Assembly (NCBI GenBank): GCA_963693085.1
Contig: OY856410.1
Coordinates: forward strand, 1,392,468,863 to 1,392,532,862
Direction: 5' to 3'
Origin: Alisma plantago-aquatica
Taxonomy: Eukaryota > Streptophyta > Magnoliopsida > Alismatales > Alismataceae
DNA: 64,000 nt
Numbering within the stretch: the first letter of the stretch is position 1; every line of letters begins with the position of its first letter. The notes beneath the pieces were generated by a model. The model saw only the letters and a list, made by a program, of their open reading frames with translations, did no database searches and was not told where the DNA came from. Positions 43,575 to 54,624 of the stretch are shown one piece after another. A program made the translations under genes and the position numbers.

Positions 43575-44063
43575 ATGTATGCTTTGTAATCTATATGTGG
43601 GCTGTCAAATTTTTTTCATAGTAGGATGCATGCTATATAAAATGCATCTTAATTAAGCTGATAATGTAATGAAGCTATACTTGCATAGACCCTTGTTGTT
43701 GCAATTTGGATAGTATTTGTAAATAGGTTGACAGAAATTATAGAATTTGGACTCATTCCCCAAGTCTGAAACCCGAATTTCAGACATTTTATTCCATTTA
43801 CAGAATGTCTGGACATAATTGACCAAATGTAAACAGGTAAACGTATAAGTTAACATTGATGGTAGAAAATCCTGCTTAAATAAAATGGAATACATTACTG
43901 AAAGGGTTCATTGCAAGTAACATGGGGACACAAATTTATATTTAACTATAACAACAACCTTTTAGATGTCAGATTTCATAACTCATCCCATGTACTCATT
44001 ATATATTTATACTTGCTATAAACACCGCTCACATTATTTATATATTGCAGCACATATGGGAGT
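43575..44063. other. Flank between CACTA end and MYB-like exon
   Basis: AT-rich, with no clear ORF. Its right end (TTATATATTGCAG at about 44038-44050) is a good 3' splice site, so the segment may be intron of the gene whose exon follows. Confidence 0.4.
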
Positions 44064-44180
44064 ATGTCTTCCACTGACCCCAAGCTGCATTTTATATGGT
44101 CGAGAGACAGTGACGATGCTTTACTTTCAACACTGAGGAGGCAGTATGATATGGGTAGGTGTATCAATGGACAGTTTATG
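44064..44180 (+). pseudogene. MYB/SANT-like exon fragment cut by element F
   Basis: Follows a good acceptor (TTGCAG at 44045-44050). The frame reads MSSTDPKLHFIWSRDSDD, then ALLSTLRRQYDMGRCINGQF, and is cut off where the LTR of F begins at 44179. A Trp followed by acidic residues, an LL..L helix, and G....G.F is the start of the Myb_DNA-bind_3/L10-interacting MYB type of trihelix domain. It may belong to a host gene or to the MYB partner gene of a PIF/Harbinger element. Only about 38 codons are seen, so identity is tentative. The in-frame ATG at 44064 may not be the natural start. Confidence 0.4.
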
Positions 44181-47100
44181 TAATGACCCCACCTCCCAAT
44201 AACCCCCAATTAAGGGAGACTCGAAGGTCAGAGCCATTATTCAATTAACATGATCAAAGATTCAACAAATAATCAATAATAATTATGAAATTCTACTAAC
44301 TAACTGGAATTTGGTATAAAATTAAAACTTTGCTTACCTTTGAAAACTTTGGAAATCTATCTCTCCAGAGCTTGAATTATTCTATCTAATCCTCCTTGCA
44401 CTTTATTTCTCATTTCCAAAATGTGTCACTTTACTGTTTGTTCTTTCAATTATTGTTCCTAAAACATCGACAAACAAAACGTCAGTCAGTATATCAAAAT
44501 AGACTGGTATGTGGGAACAACCAAAATCTTGCAAATATGGCTAACAATTTAATAATCACAATCAAATTATTTAACAAGCCACTTTAAATTTTTAATGTGT
44601 CATTCTCCACCGCTTTTGCCCTAACCCTGGCATACCCCTCTAGGGTTTCTCTTTTTCCATTGACTTAAGGCCGCCTTCTCAATCCCGAGCTTGGTGCCTG
44701 GGAGTCACCTCTCACGGTGCTCCATAGTCATGCATCATAGACCACCTTCTCATTCCCGAGCTTGGTGTCTGGGGTCACCTCTCATGGTGCCCATTGGTCT
44801 ACTCTCCTGGGCCTCACCTTCATGGCATCTTCCATCAGGGTGGCATGTAGATGCGAGAATTCACATGTATATATAACTGTGATAGCCATAGTGACTTTAT
44901 AATTGCAGTATGAACATCCAAACTTTTTAGATTGCATTTAATGCGAGGTAACATTCAGGAAACCCTCAGGAAACTAATGCGATTAATCACAATTAACCAC
45001 ATACCTGATCTGACGATTTGAACAGAAATATCAATGCAAATAAGAATCCAAGCAAGCAAGCATTTTCAACAAGATCCTGAAATAATCACGTAATCCCCTT
45101 TTTATTATTCATGTCATCAAGATCCATTAAACCTAGCTCGCTTCTTAGGGTTTCTAATTCACTTTTAGGGTTTCTATTGCAATTAGGGTTTCCTTTCATC
45201 TTTCACTATTTTAAACCCTAATTATTCACAAAAGATATTAAGGTTATCCCTTAACAACATTTAACCTTATTTTCGAATTAAAGGCATCATTATCCATCAA
45301 TTAAACCCATTAAACTTATTTTACATTAAAACTGTCATTTTTATCCTTTTAATCCATGACAAGATCATTGTGCTTATTTATCATCAATTTGTAATTCATT
45401 ATGCTCTAATACTCATATGAACGTTATTTATCATTAATTCTACCTTGATTCATGAGAAAACCCTAATTACTACCTTTAGGGTATTTATCCACAAATTAGG
45501 AACTTTAATGTTCAAAATATCTTATAACCATGAAAACTTAGTTCTATTCATGAAATCGAATAATTAAAGCCATTAGTAGTCCTAATTACCAACATTAGGG
45601 TTTCAAGGCCCATTAAAGCCTATTTATGCACATAAACTCTAAATTAATTAATTATATGCAAAGTTCATCCCTTTTGTTCCTAATGTTCCTTTTTATCACT
45701 AACATGCTAGTTATTAACTTTAACCATCAATTAAACCCTAATAATCACATTAATCATATCAAAATAGGGTTTCTTAATCATCATTACATTAAAGTTAATA
45801 ACTTCCATTACTTTTCGAATTTCAATCATAATCAGGCTTCAATTATATTTTTAATAGATTCCTCGTATTTTTCTGAGCAAGTTTCGTATTTTGCATGTTC
45901 CCATCAGAGCTACCAATATTTAGATACAATTTTTGCAATAAAACACTTACTTTGGCCAATAGCAAGCTGCCACATGACTCCTTTCATGCAACGTACACGC
46001 CCACTTTGGAAACATAACCAAAAGTCTATTGTACCCTTGCATAAGTGATTGGCGATGAACTGCGCAGAGGGGTAAAGTCGTCAAAAACCCCCTAGTTCAT
46101 CACCTTCCTCGCGAACCCTGCTCTCTGCCAACCAGGTCCGATTGCGGGGAGGCTTGTCTCCCCTCCCAGGGTCCGACGGCTGTCGCCCTTCATCGACTAG
46201 CTTCGTCTTGACCTGCCGCACCTAGAGTGCCACCCATTAGCGGCGGAGGTGGCCAAAGTCGTCCAGCAACGACATCCCAAGCAGTGAACTTTGCAAGTCT
46301 GCCATGAGCTTCGAGCGAGGTTCGGAGCAAAGGGCAAGGAAGCCAACCATCCCAGATTTTTGGGGTAACTTTGTGCCCCCACCGAGGTCTCACCACAACT
46401 ATTTGTTGTCCCCGAGATAGCCCTAGCTTCCTTGGTTAGGGTTAGGACAAAGAAGAAGAAGGAGAAGAAGAAGAGGAAGATGGCTGCGTGGAATTCCCTC
46501 TAACTCAACCCTGAACTCTACCCCTTATATAGGGGAGGGTCAACGAAGCCCTGGGGAGGCTTGCCCACAACGAAACGAAATCCTTCCTTTAAAAGAATCA
46601 CATTTCTACAAGGAGAAGTATTCTTCTCTCTCTATCTCAACTTTGGATGTTCCTTATTACCTTGGATATTTAGGAATACGAAAAACCTCTCCCTTACTTT
46701 CTTGATTCCTGCCTTTTAATCCATTGGCTTCGAAATTACATTTTCCTTAAGTAGGAAATACTTTCTTCTTAACATAACCACATAATTCATTAATTATGTA
46801 TTCCTATTATCCTTTTATTTTGCAATTTGGTATTTTCTCTTTCTTTCCTCTTTATTGGGACTCCTTGGATCCCAAGAAACTCAAATATTTCGAAATCCTT
46901 TTTATTGGATACTCATTATCCTTCTAGATGCATCTACATGCATTATTCTACATTATCTTGTTTATTTCTTACTAAAATAGCTCTTTTTGAGAATCTCTCT
47001 TTATTTCTCTTCTATTTTACTTATGGGAGTTCCTTATAACATTAGGAATCCTTTGGATACGAAAATCCATCAAGGATAACTTAATTACACCTCTTTCCAC

Positions 47101-47474
47101 TTGTTTTCCACATTTTATCATTATTTTCAATATCTTTCTTAATAAAGAAATACTCAATTAATCTTTTCTTTGCAACTTTGGACTCCTTGGAACCCAAGGA
47201 ACCCATGTGGCACGAAATCCACCTTTGGATTAAGTTCTTTTACCTTCTAGAGGTTTCCACACCTTTCTTTTCTCAAAAACTCAATTATTCATTTATGAAT
47301 TGGATTTCCTTATTATTGGACCCAATAGCCAATAAAGCCCACAACACAATCATCAAGGCTATTGTAAATGAAATCCATTTATTCAAAACAAATTATATCT
47401 TTATTTGTTCAAATATATTTTATGTGAGAAATTACATTTCTCACCCAAATGAACCCAAAATTGGGGTTGTAACA
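44179..47474 (-). repeat. 3' LTR of element F (3296 bp)
   Basis: TGTAATGACCCC...GGGTTGTAACA on the + strand. Matches 62176-64000 base for base with scattered changes. The TATA box on the - strand is CCCCTATATAAGG near 46526-46538. A cluster of AAACCCTAA/TTAGGGTTT motifs lies at 45120-45800, downstream of the start site in element sense. No gene. Confidence 0.92.
45120..45800. promoter_or_regulatory. Telo-box cluster in the LTR of F
   Basis: AAACCCTAA or its complement occurs about nine times (for example near 45148, 45168, 45185, 45223, 45458, 45594, 45735, 45763) within 650 bp. These are scattered, not tandem, so this is not an interstitial telomere. Such telo-boxes are known promoter and leader elements of plant genes. 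The cluster is kept in the other LTR (63140-63770). Confidence 0.6.
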
Positions 47475-50400
47475 TCCTTCCCCTCTTATAAGAATTTTGC
47501 CCTCAAAATTCCATCAAGCAAGCAAACAAACAGGATAAGCCTTTCATGTGTCCATCATGGCTCTCATGTGGCTTCACCCTTTCCATGGTGCTTCCCAGGA
47601 ACCTTCATCATCTCATATTCTTCCATTTGAGTTCTTTCTTACCTTGGTATATCGTATCCTCATAGGTGACTCAGGACATTTCAGCCTCTCAAAAGCTGAA
47701 TAGGTTCAGGGATCAACACATGGCTTGGGTACCTCAGATAGTTCTCTAGATCGGACTTATGTAACACATTATATATCATGTTATCTTGAGGGGTAAGGCA
47801 AAACACAACCATCTCCACCGATCCATCTCAAATGGACCCCTATATCGGGGACTTAGCTTTCTCAGCTGTAGCTTAGAGGGGTCATATTTTCACATCACAT
47901 ATTCTCCCACAGTGAACTGCATGTCAGTCTGCTTTGCATCTTCTCGTGACTCATGTCACCACTGGGCTCTCTCTCAGCCATTGCACAATCAAAGCAACTT
48001 CATCTGCATACACTGAGGTTCTTTTCTGGCCTTCGTGAGGCCTCCTTCACCAACATCATCTTAATGAAGTGGTGACCTACACAACCTCTCTATAAGACTT
48101 CTTACATCCCGATAAAGGCTATGGTGGTTAACATTACATCTTAAGAACTATCTCTATGTATCACCCTGAATGAGCACACATGCTCTCATCAGACCCTCCT
48201 GTCTAGATCATACTGTCCATTAGTATGGGGTGATAAACTGTACTATCATCGAGTTCTTCATGTATCCACTTCCACCTCATGGAAGTGAACCTTGGTCATA
48301 CCCAAGAACTTTTGAACTCGCATCATGGTGTAGTTGAACCATCTTTCTCTCTTAAGCAGTTCAACTGAATATGTCCCGTGACAGTACTCTTCCTTTCTCA
48401 TGTCATCTAAGTAAGGTGATCTACCATAATCCATATTGGATCTCGACCTTCCTTGGTCCAGGGGAGACTCACAACATCCATAGTGAAGAACTCCCATTCC
48501 CTCTTGGGAACTCTTTATAATTTATATACATGTACTGGGTTACTGGTGTTCGTCCTTCGTCTCCTAGCTTGCATGGCCACATGCTACATGCAACTTTGTT
48601 TTAAGCATCCAAAGTGCAACTATCACTTACCATCTTTGTAGTTTCATGGTGTTTGGTGATCTTGAAACCATGATCTCCTGTATGTCATGATTCCTCAAGG
48701 TCGATTCCTCGAAAGCACTAAACCACCCTCAATAGGGTTTTATCACTTTCCTTTCCAAAGAAGTACATCTGAGGTTTGACAACCATCCTTTCATTATATC
48801 ACAGACTAGGCTGGCTATCCAAACAACCACTAATCTTATTCAACAGATCTCGTTATATCTAAATGTTATCCAAATTTATCTCTTTTTCTCAACTTAAGGT
48901 TAGCCTAACAACCTCAACTTCTTCTAGCTTCCAGCTAAACTAGGCACTATATCTCAACCAGAGCATTCATTACCACTTCTTATCCTTAGGTGTTAGGTAA
49001 CATACACCTCCATGTATTATTCTTATCATCTCAAACTCTAAGTTTATCTTCATCAAGAAACTCTGAGCTCATCCACCTGGTGATCAAACTCAACCTTGTA
49101 TAACTTGCAAATTCCACAAAGCTTCTACTAGGAACATCCTTACAAGGTGATTATCTTAATACTTTTATCGTTTGTACCTGTCCATGTATCATTCATTCCA
49201 CCAAGGTATGTTATCATCTCTATCCTCATACCTTGTAGCAACGTTCCAACTCACGTCATCTTTACCCTTGGTGTATGGCATGCGTACTGTCCTATCTCTC
49301 ACTCCCATAACAAGAAGAAATAAGCATTTGGCGGCCGTCCAAATACAGAGTTCTTCCTATTCCAAGAGTAGAGATAGTACAACCCTCATTACCAGTACAC
49401 CTTTAAATATGAGTTAGAACGTGCAACTTATGTCTATACATCACAAACATCATGATATCTAAATTACTTCCATGAAAAACTGGTCTCGAACTTACTTGGT
49501 CCAAGCACAATCCTTAGTCATCTCCTCTAGGTCTATAGGGTGCTGGCACTTTTGGGGTTATCCCTCTTCCCTTATCCATCCAGAGAGTGCCCTATTCATC
49601 TGCCCTTTGGGTCCCATGAGTTCATGAAGGTGATCAATCTCCTAACCCATGGCCCTTAGACAATGATAGTTGTTACCTCCCGACCCTATGGTCATGTGCA
49701 ACTAGGGAATTAGGCAACTCCTTCTTCCATCAGTATTATCCCTACCTGACCCTATGATAGACTTAGGATTCCATTATAGTACATGTTCAACTTTGAACCT
49801 TACCCAATCCTTCCTCATCTCTCTCGGCATTCCTGACTGACTTTCATCCCTTCATAGGGGTCATGGCAACCTACCTACCTTGGTTCAGGCCCCATACCGG
49901 TTACCTCCATGGTAACACATCCACATGCACTTAGAGATGGCTATTTATGGGTCTACAGGTTCATTCTCATACCATGTACTTTACATCTAGCTTCTCAAGA
50001 TCATATGAAACCTCTTTAGGTTACCTCAAAACCAAAAAAACTGGTATACACCCTACAAAAGGGTCCCTCTCCCAGGATGGGAGGAAACTACACCTGATAA
50101 CAGCAGTCACAAACGTCCTTATGTTTAGGGTATGCATCTACATGAATGTGCTTAGCCCTAGCAAGCTACTAAGGCATAAGAAGATACTTACCAAACCATG
50201 CTAGGTCACACATGTTATCATCCTTAACATTAGACCAACTTAGTTGTGAGGGGTTCATCAAACATACCTTAACTTAAGGGGTTTCCTTTACCTCTACACA
50301 TGAGGAGTATCATGCTCAAAACTATAGAGACTCAAATCTCATCATGAGAATCGAATACACTGCTCCCCCTCTTAGGCCTAGGAACCCTAGGTTCACCTTT

Positions 50401-51726
50401 GGGTGTCCGACTGCATGCTCAATCTCTTAACCACGATTCAAGCATGTCCAAGGTATGTCATGTACTCCCATGATCCTTTTATATGAGGAATACCTCAGAT
50501 TCGAGCCCTCCTCAAGGACATTCAACTAGGTATAAAACCTCACAACAGGTTACCTAGACCACCTCAGGGTCTAAGGCACTCTTTATCTCATCCAGTAGGC
50601 AGTCACTTATACCATAGGTACCAAAAGCATCATCCTCTCTCCAGGGTTTGTTTCCTCTAAACATAACCAAGATATCATCAGCCTCCAGGGGTCACACATA
50701 AGGCAACCACTATCATCCACTTAGGTCGCATCATCCTCAACTCCCCACTATTCCTCATGTCTCAAAATCTAAGCTTCCAACCTTCTTTCTTGGGTCCTAC
50801 TTTCTCTCTCTAGATCTAATTCCACATCCAGCCTCACTATATGAAGTTGGATCAAGCTTACCAACATATCCCTACCTGGGTGAATCCTTTTCTCAACTCA
50901 TGTTTGGCTCAACATTATCCTTAGCTCTTTATGTTTATCTCATAAGACATCCATCACGATTCCTTGTCCAAGGTTTCATCCTACTGTCAGCACTACTGAC
51001 ATACTCTGGGTGCAAGCTACACCCTTCTTGCACAAGCCCATAGGGTTCTGTAGGTTCTTCTCTAACCTCATCCATGAAGGAGCTATCCTTCACTCAAACA
51101 TGAACGACCCTTCCCAGGGTCATCAAAGGGTCTAGGTCATCCAACCTCTCATGTCTCGTATGGAAAACCAAAAGCATATCTATCCAAACACCCAGTCAAC
51201 CATGTCATCTAACTCATCATGTCATCTCTCTCTAACCTCCACTTAGGGTTAGGGTTAACATCATCCTTAAAGGATGTGCTAGGTATCTACCTCCAAGACT
51301 ACTTTCTCTACTCATCCTCCTGATAAGAAGGTCTAGTCTCAGGTCTTTCCTGAGGGAAATGACAACTTATGTCATACGACCTAAGCATGTATCTATTCTT
51401 TTACGCTTACTCTATTAAGCTTATGTCCATGACATCTTATTTACATGTTTTTTATTAATTTGGTGGAGGATTCCTTAATCCTTATAAACCTTACACATAC
51501 CTCAAGAGGGTGAGGAGAAGAGAGAAAACCTTAATCCTTAAGGTCCTTAACATAATTTGAGTTGAGAAGTGATGAACAAGATGAGAGAGTCCTAAAGGTA
51601 TCTTATTTCAAGTCATATCCTAAGACATCGGCCAGGAAGTCACACAATCTGGGAGTCCTCGTATTCCAACTAGCAGTGCGGAGGAAAATATTGCCATCCC
51701 CCAGACGTGATCCTTTTCTAGACACC
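47475..51726 (-). pseudogene. Decayed gypsy polyprotein of element F
   Basis: A purine tract (AGAGGGGAAGGA on the - strand) lies at 47475-47486. No long ORF remains, but - strand text shows KLSPRYRGPFE (about 47825-47860), a CRSPLH-DDVGEGGL run with one stop (about 48020-48075), and STVYHP...MRACVL (about 48160-48240, broken). These belong to Ty3/gypsy integrase in the right order for this orientation. Upstream (48300-51700) must hold RT, PR and gag, but I could not pick out single motifs. The decay is dominated by substitutions and stops. Confidence 0.65.
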
Positions 51727-53566
51727 TGACCGGCCTAAATCGCGCGTCCTAAATTTGGAGGAGGATTTGAGGTAGTCGAGCTTTTACATTTATAAACCCG
51801 AATCCTTCTAGGCCCCCGCAACTTTGTTTACGGGGTCGAAGTAGATATACGGGGTCGAACACAGGGACAAGGGGGGTAGTGTTGAGAACGCAGAATCGAC
51901 ACGCTATACTCCGACAGGTAAAAAGAGATTATAAATTCCCCAGAAGGGAAGCGTAAAGATGTCACAAACAAAACAAGAAAACTATCTCCAAGTGGATTTA
52001 CTAGAAAGATTTTAAGGTTTTAAGCATCTAGCAGTTTTTAGGGGTTTTCATGCAACAGAAACCGAAAGATAACACTAGAGCTAGAGAAAGGTACGAAGGA
52101 TAAAACTACTGCAAAACAAGCGGCACCAGTAACACCCTGCACCCCTCCTCTCAGAGCGGGCACCTCTAACCAAGCCTCGGCACCCCTCTCGAGGTTGCTG
52201 GGCTCAAAGTTAGAATGGAATGTTACTGAAACAACTCCATTCCAGGCACTCTCGTACTCCAGAATCGGACCAAACACTAGAGCCACAACACAACTCTCGA
52301 AGTTGTTGCGACGGGAAAACACGATTCGGTAGCTAAGTGAAACGCGATCCAAAACATGCAAGCTAGACTTCGGATATCAAACATAGCAGTCATCCAACAT
52401 ATTGCACCAAGCATAGAGCAGCAAGTAATTAAGCATTTCCATTTCTATAAACACTAAAGGTCTTAATTACAATGCAAAAGTAAAGAAATTTAAATAACAA
52501 AATTAAAGATATGTGTCGCCTTCTTGATGTAGAAGGACGACAGGCTGCAGTAACCATCCCGCCCAATATCGGACAGGGGCCTAGCCCGATACAGCCGTGT
52601 CGGGCGGCACACTCTCTCAAACGGCACACTGCGAAGGGCGACTGCATCACTCAAGGACATGGCCGATACGCTCAAGTTGGGCGGTACACCCTCTCGGGCG
52701 ACACGCCTGACTGGCGGAGCATATCAGGTTCGTTATCGTGTCGGGCATGGAGCTGTGTATCCTATTGCCGGGCACTGGTGTCGGGCACTCGTGTCGCGTA
52801 TCTACATCGGCCGATATCAGCTCCCAGTGTCGCCCGGTACATTCCTAGGTGAACCAGTCCCCTCCCTCTCAGGATGAGGAAGAGCTCACCTAGTATCGCC
52901 CGGTACGAACACTGGAGCACGATACGCCTGCTCTCGCAGTCTCCTCTGAAGATCACTCGACTATCTGAAACATGAAGTGACCAAGCTTGTCCGAACTGTC
53001 TAAACTGTCTTTTCGGCTCCATGTAGCTGCTATTTATAGGCAGCTGGTCGTGAGAAGATATGGTGCTCGAAACGCCACGCGTCCTCCTTTCTGCCGTTCA
53101 GTTGGCGGTCGGCTGACGCGGGTATCGCCCGGTACAAGGAGGTCGGCTGTCGGGCATTGTGGTGAGAGGCGCCTGCCGGTGGGTGGCCGATATTGCTCGG
53201 CACATGGAGTAGTTGCGGTGTGCTCGGCTCCCTGTCGGGTAAAGAGGCGTGTCGTCCATCGGTACCTTCTTGCGCGGCATCCTTGCGTCGCGCTTCGTCG
53301 TATCGCGCAGCCCTGTCGGGTAGCGTGCGAATTGGGCGTCAGGGGGGTCGAAACAGACTTGGACTTATTTGCGGGCCGGAACAACCTTATTGGTGCTAAA
53401 TGGGCCAAAATGGGAGGAAACTCTGCAAAAGATAGAAATATTGGACTGAGAGCATTGCTTGGCTAATTATTGCAAAAAATGCATATAAAAGAGAGGAAGA
53501 TGTCAGAAAAGGGCAGTTTTGATAACAGAAAAACAGTCTAAAACATCACAAAAATTGGTGTTATCA
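51727..53566 (-). repeat. 3' LTR of element G (1840 bp)
   Basis: TGACCGGCC...GTGTTATCA on the + strand. It carries one 19-bp tandem duplication (near 51838-51860) absent in the other LTR. TATA on the - strand: CCTATAAATAG (53030-53040). On both sides of it are many GTCGGGC/GCCCGATA/ATCGCCCGGTAC phrases. The open frames of 100-160 codons here are repeated in the other LTR and are not genes. Confidence 0.93.
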
Positions 53567-54624
53567 ACTCCCCCAAACTTAGCTTTTTGATTGTCCTCAA
53601 TCAATATTTAAACTTTATTTGGCGATGCTTCTTCTTACGTAGTATGCTTCTCAGGCCAAGATGTAAAACAAGTATCGTAATGCCTTTAGAGATAATGCTG
53701 CCTCATTACGAACAAAAGACTTCGTCTTTCTTGCCTTATTGTTTAAGTAAGATTACTCTCTACAGCTTCGGTGAGACGTTGTTGTATGATTCCGAAGTTA
53801 GCTTCCACACCAAACAGCTTTATTTTTGGGGCAGAAAGTTGTGTATAGGGTAGGCTAAGGCTTTTTGGGTTTTCTTCTTATTTCCCATCGGTCCATCCAG
53901 GTAAGGGTCCGTTAACGGGCAAGTGGTCCCTGCAGTCCAAGCCAGTTAGCTTTAGAGCAGTGATTTCACATCCTACGTACCACTGCCCCAGATCTACCAT
54001 GCCTAAAGATGGGTACTTTTGGAAAACAAGTGTGTGTATATATATATTTTTTTCTTTTATTGGGCACAACTCTCATGCTTTTATTCACTCTCATAAGGTT
54101 TCTCTCTCTTTTTAGGATTTTTGTCGGGTAAGGGAAACAAAGAGATACTTGCTGTTTGGGCAGCTTTTTCCTTCTCCATACTCTGTCTCTTAGCTGTTTG
54201 CAAGATTATTATATTTTTCGAAAATTTTGTCGTGGAAAAACGTAATCTTCTGTTTGTTTGAAGCAACATTTTCAGAAAGATATAACAAAACTTGCATCAC
54301 ATTAAACATACAGAAAACAAACTTTGCAAGCAGTTGCATAAGGTTTTTACTACTATAACTACTTTGTACATATGTCTGGGAACTGAATAAGCAAAATTTT
54401 TCAGAATTTCAAAATTTTATATGAACATGTATATGTATCCAAGAGTTTTATATGAACAAGTATATGTATACATGATGAACAAAAGAATCAAAAGATTAAG
54501 TTAGAAAATTTGACAAAATTTTGTACCTCCCTCACTGGTACCATGGTACCCCCCCAAACTTACTCCACACTCTGTCCCAGAGTTGTGAAGTAGATTAGGC
54601 AAGGTAATGCTAATCCAGTGAGGG
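53567..54624 (-). other. Element G 3' internal region with two purine tracts
   Basis: AAGTTTGGGGGAGT on the - strand (53567-53580) adjoins the LTR and is the plus-strand primer. A second similar tract, GTAAGTTTGGGGGGGTACC, lies at about 54546-54564, just downstream of the ORF. The rest is AT-rich without an ORF. Confidence 0.7.

Noticed and set aside
45120..45800. Interstitial telomere
   Set aside because: The AAACCCTAA motifs are scattered, in both orientations and not tandem.
52490..53466. Several open frames of 100-160 codons on both strands
   Set aside because: They lie in the LTR of element G and recur at 61011-61966. They come from stop-poor GC-rich sequence and carry no domain.
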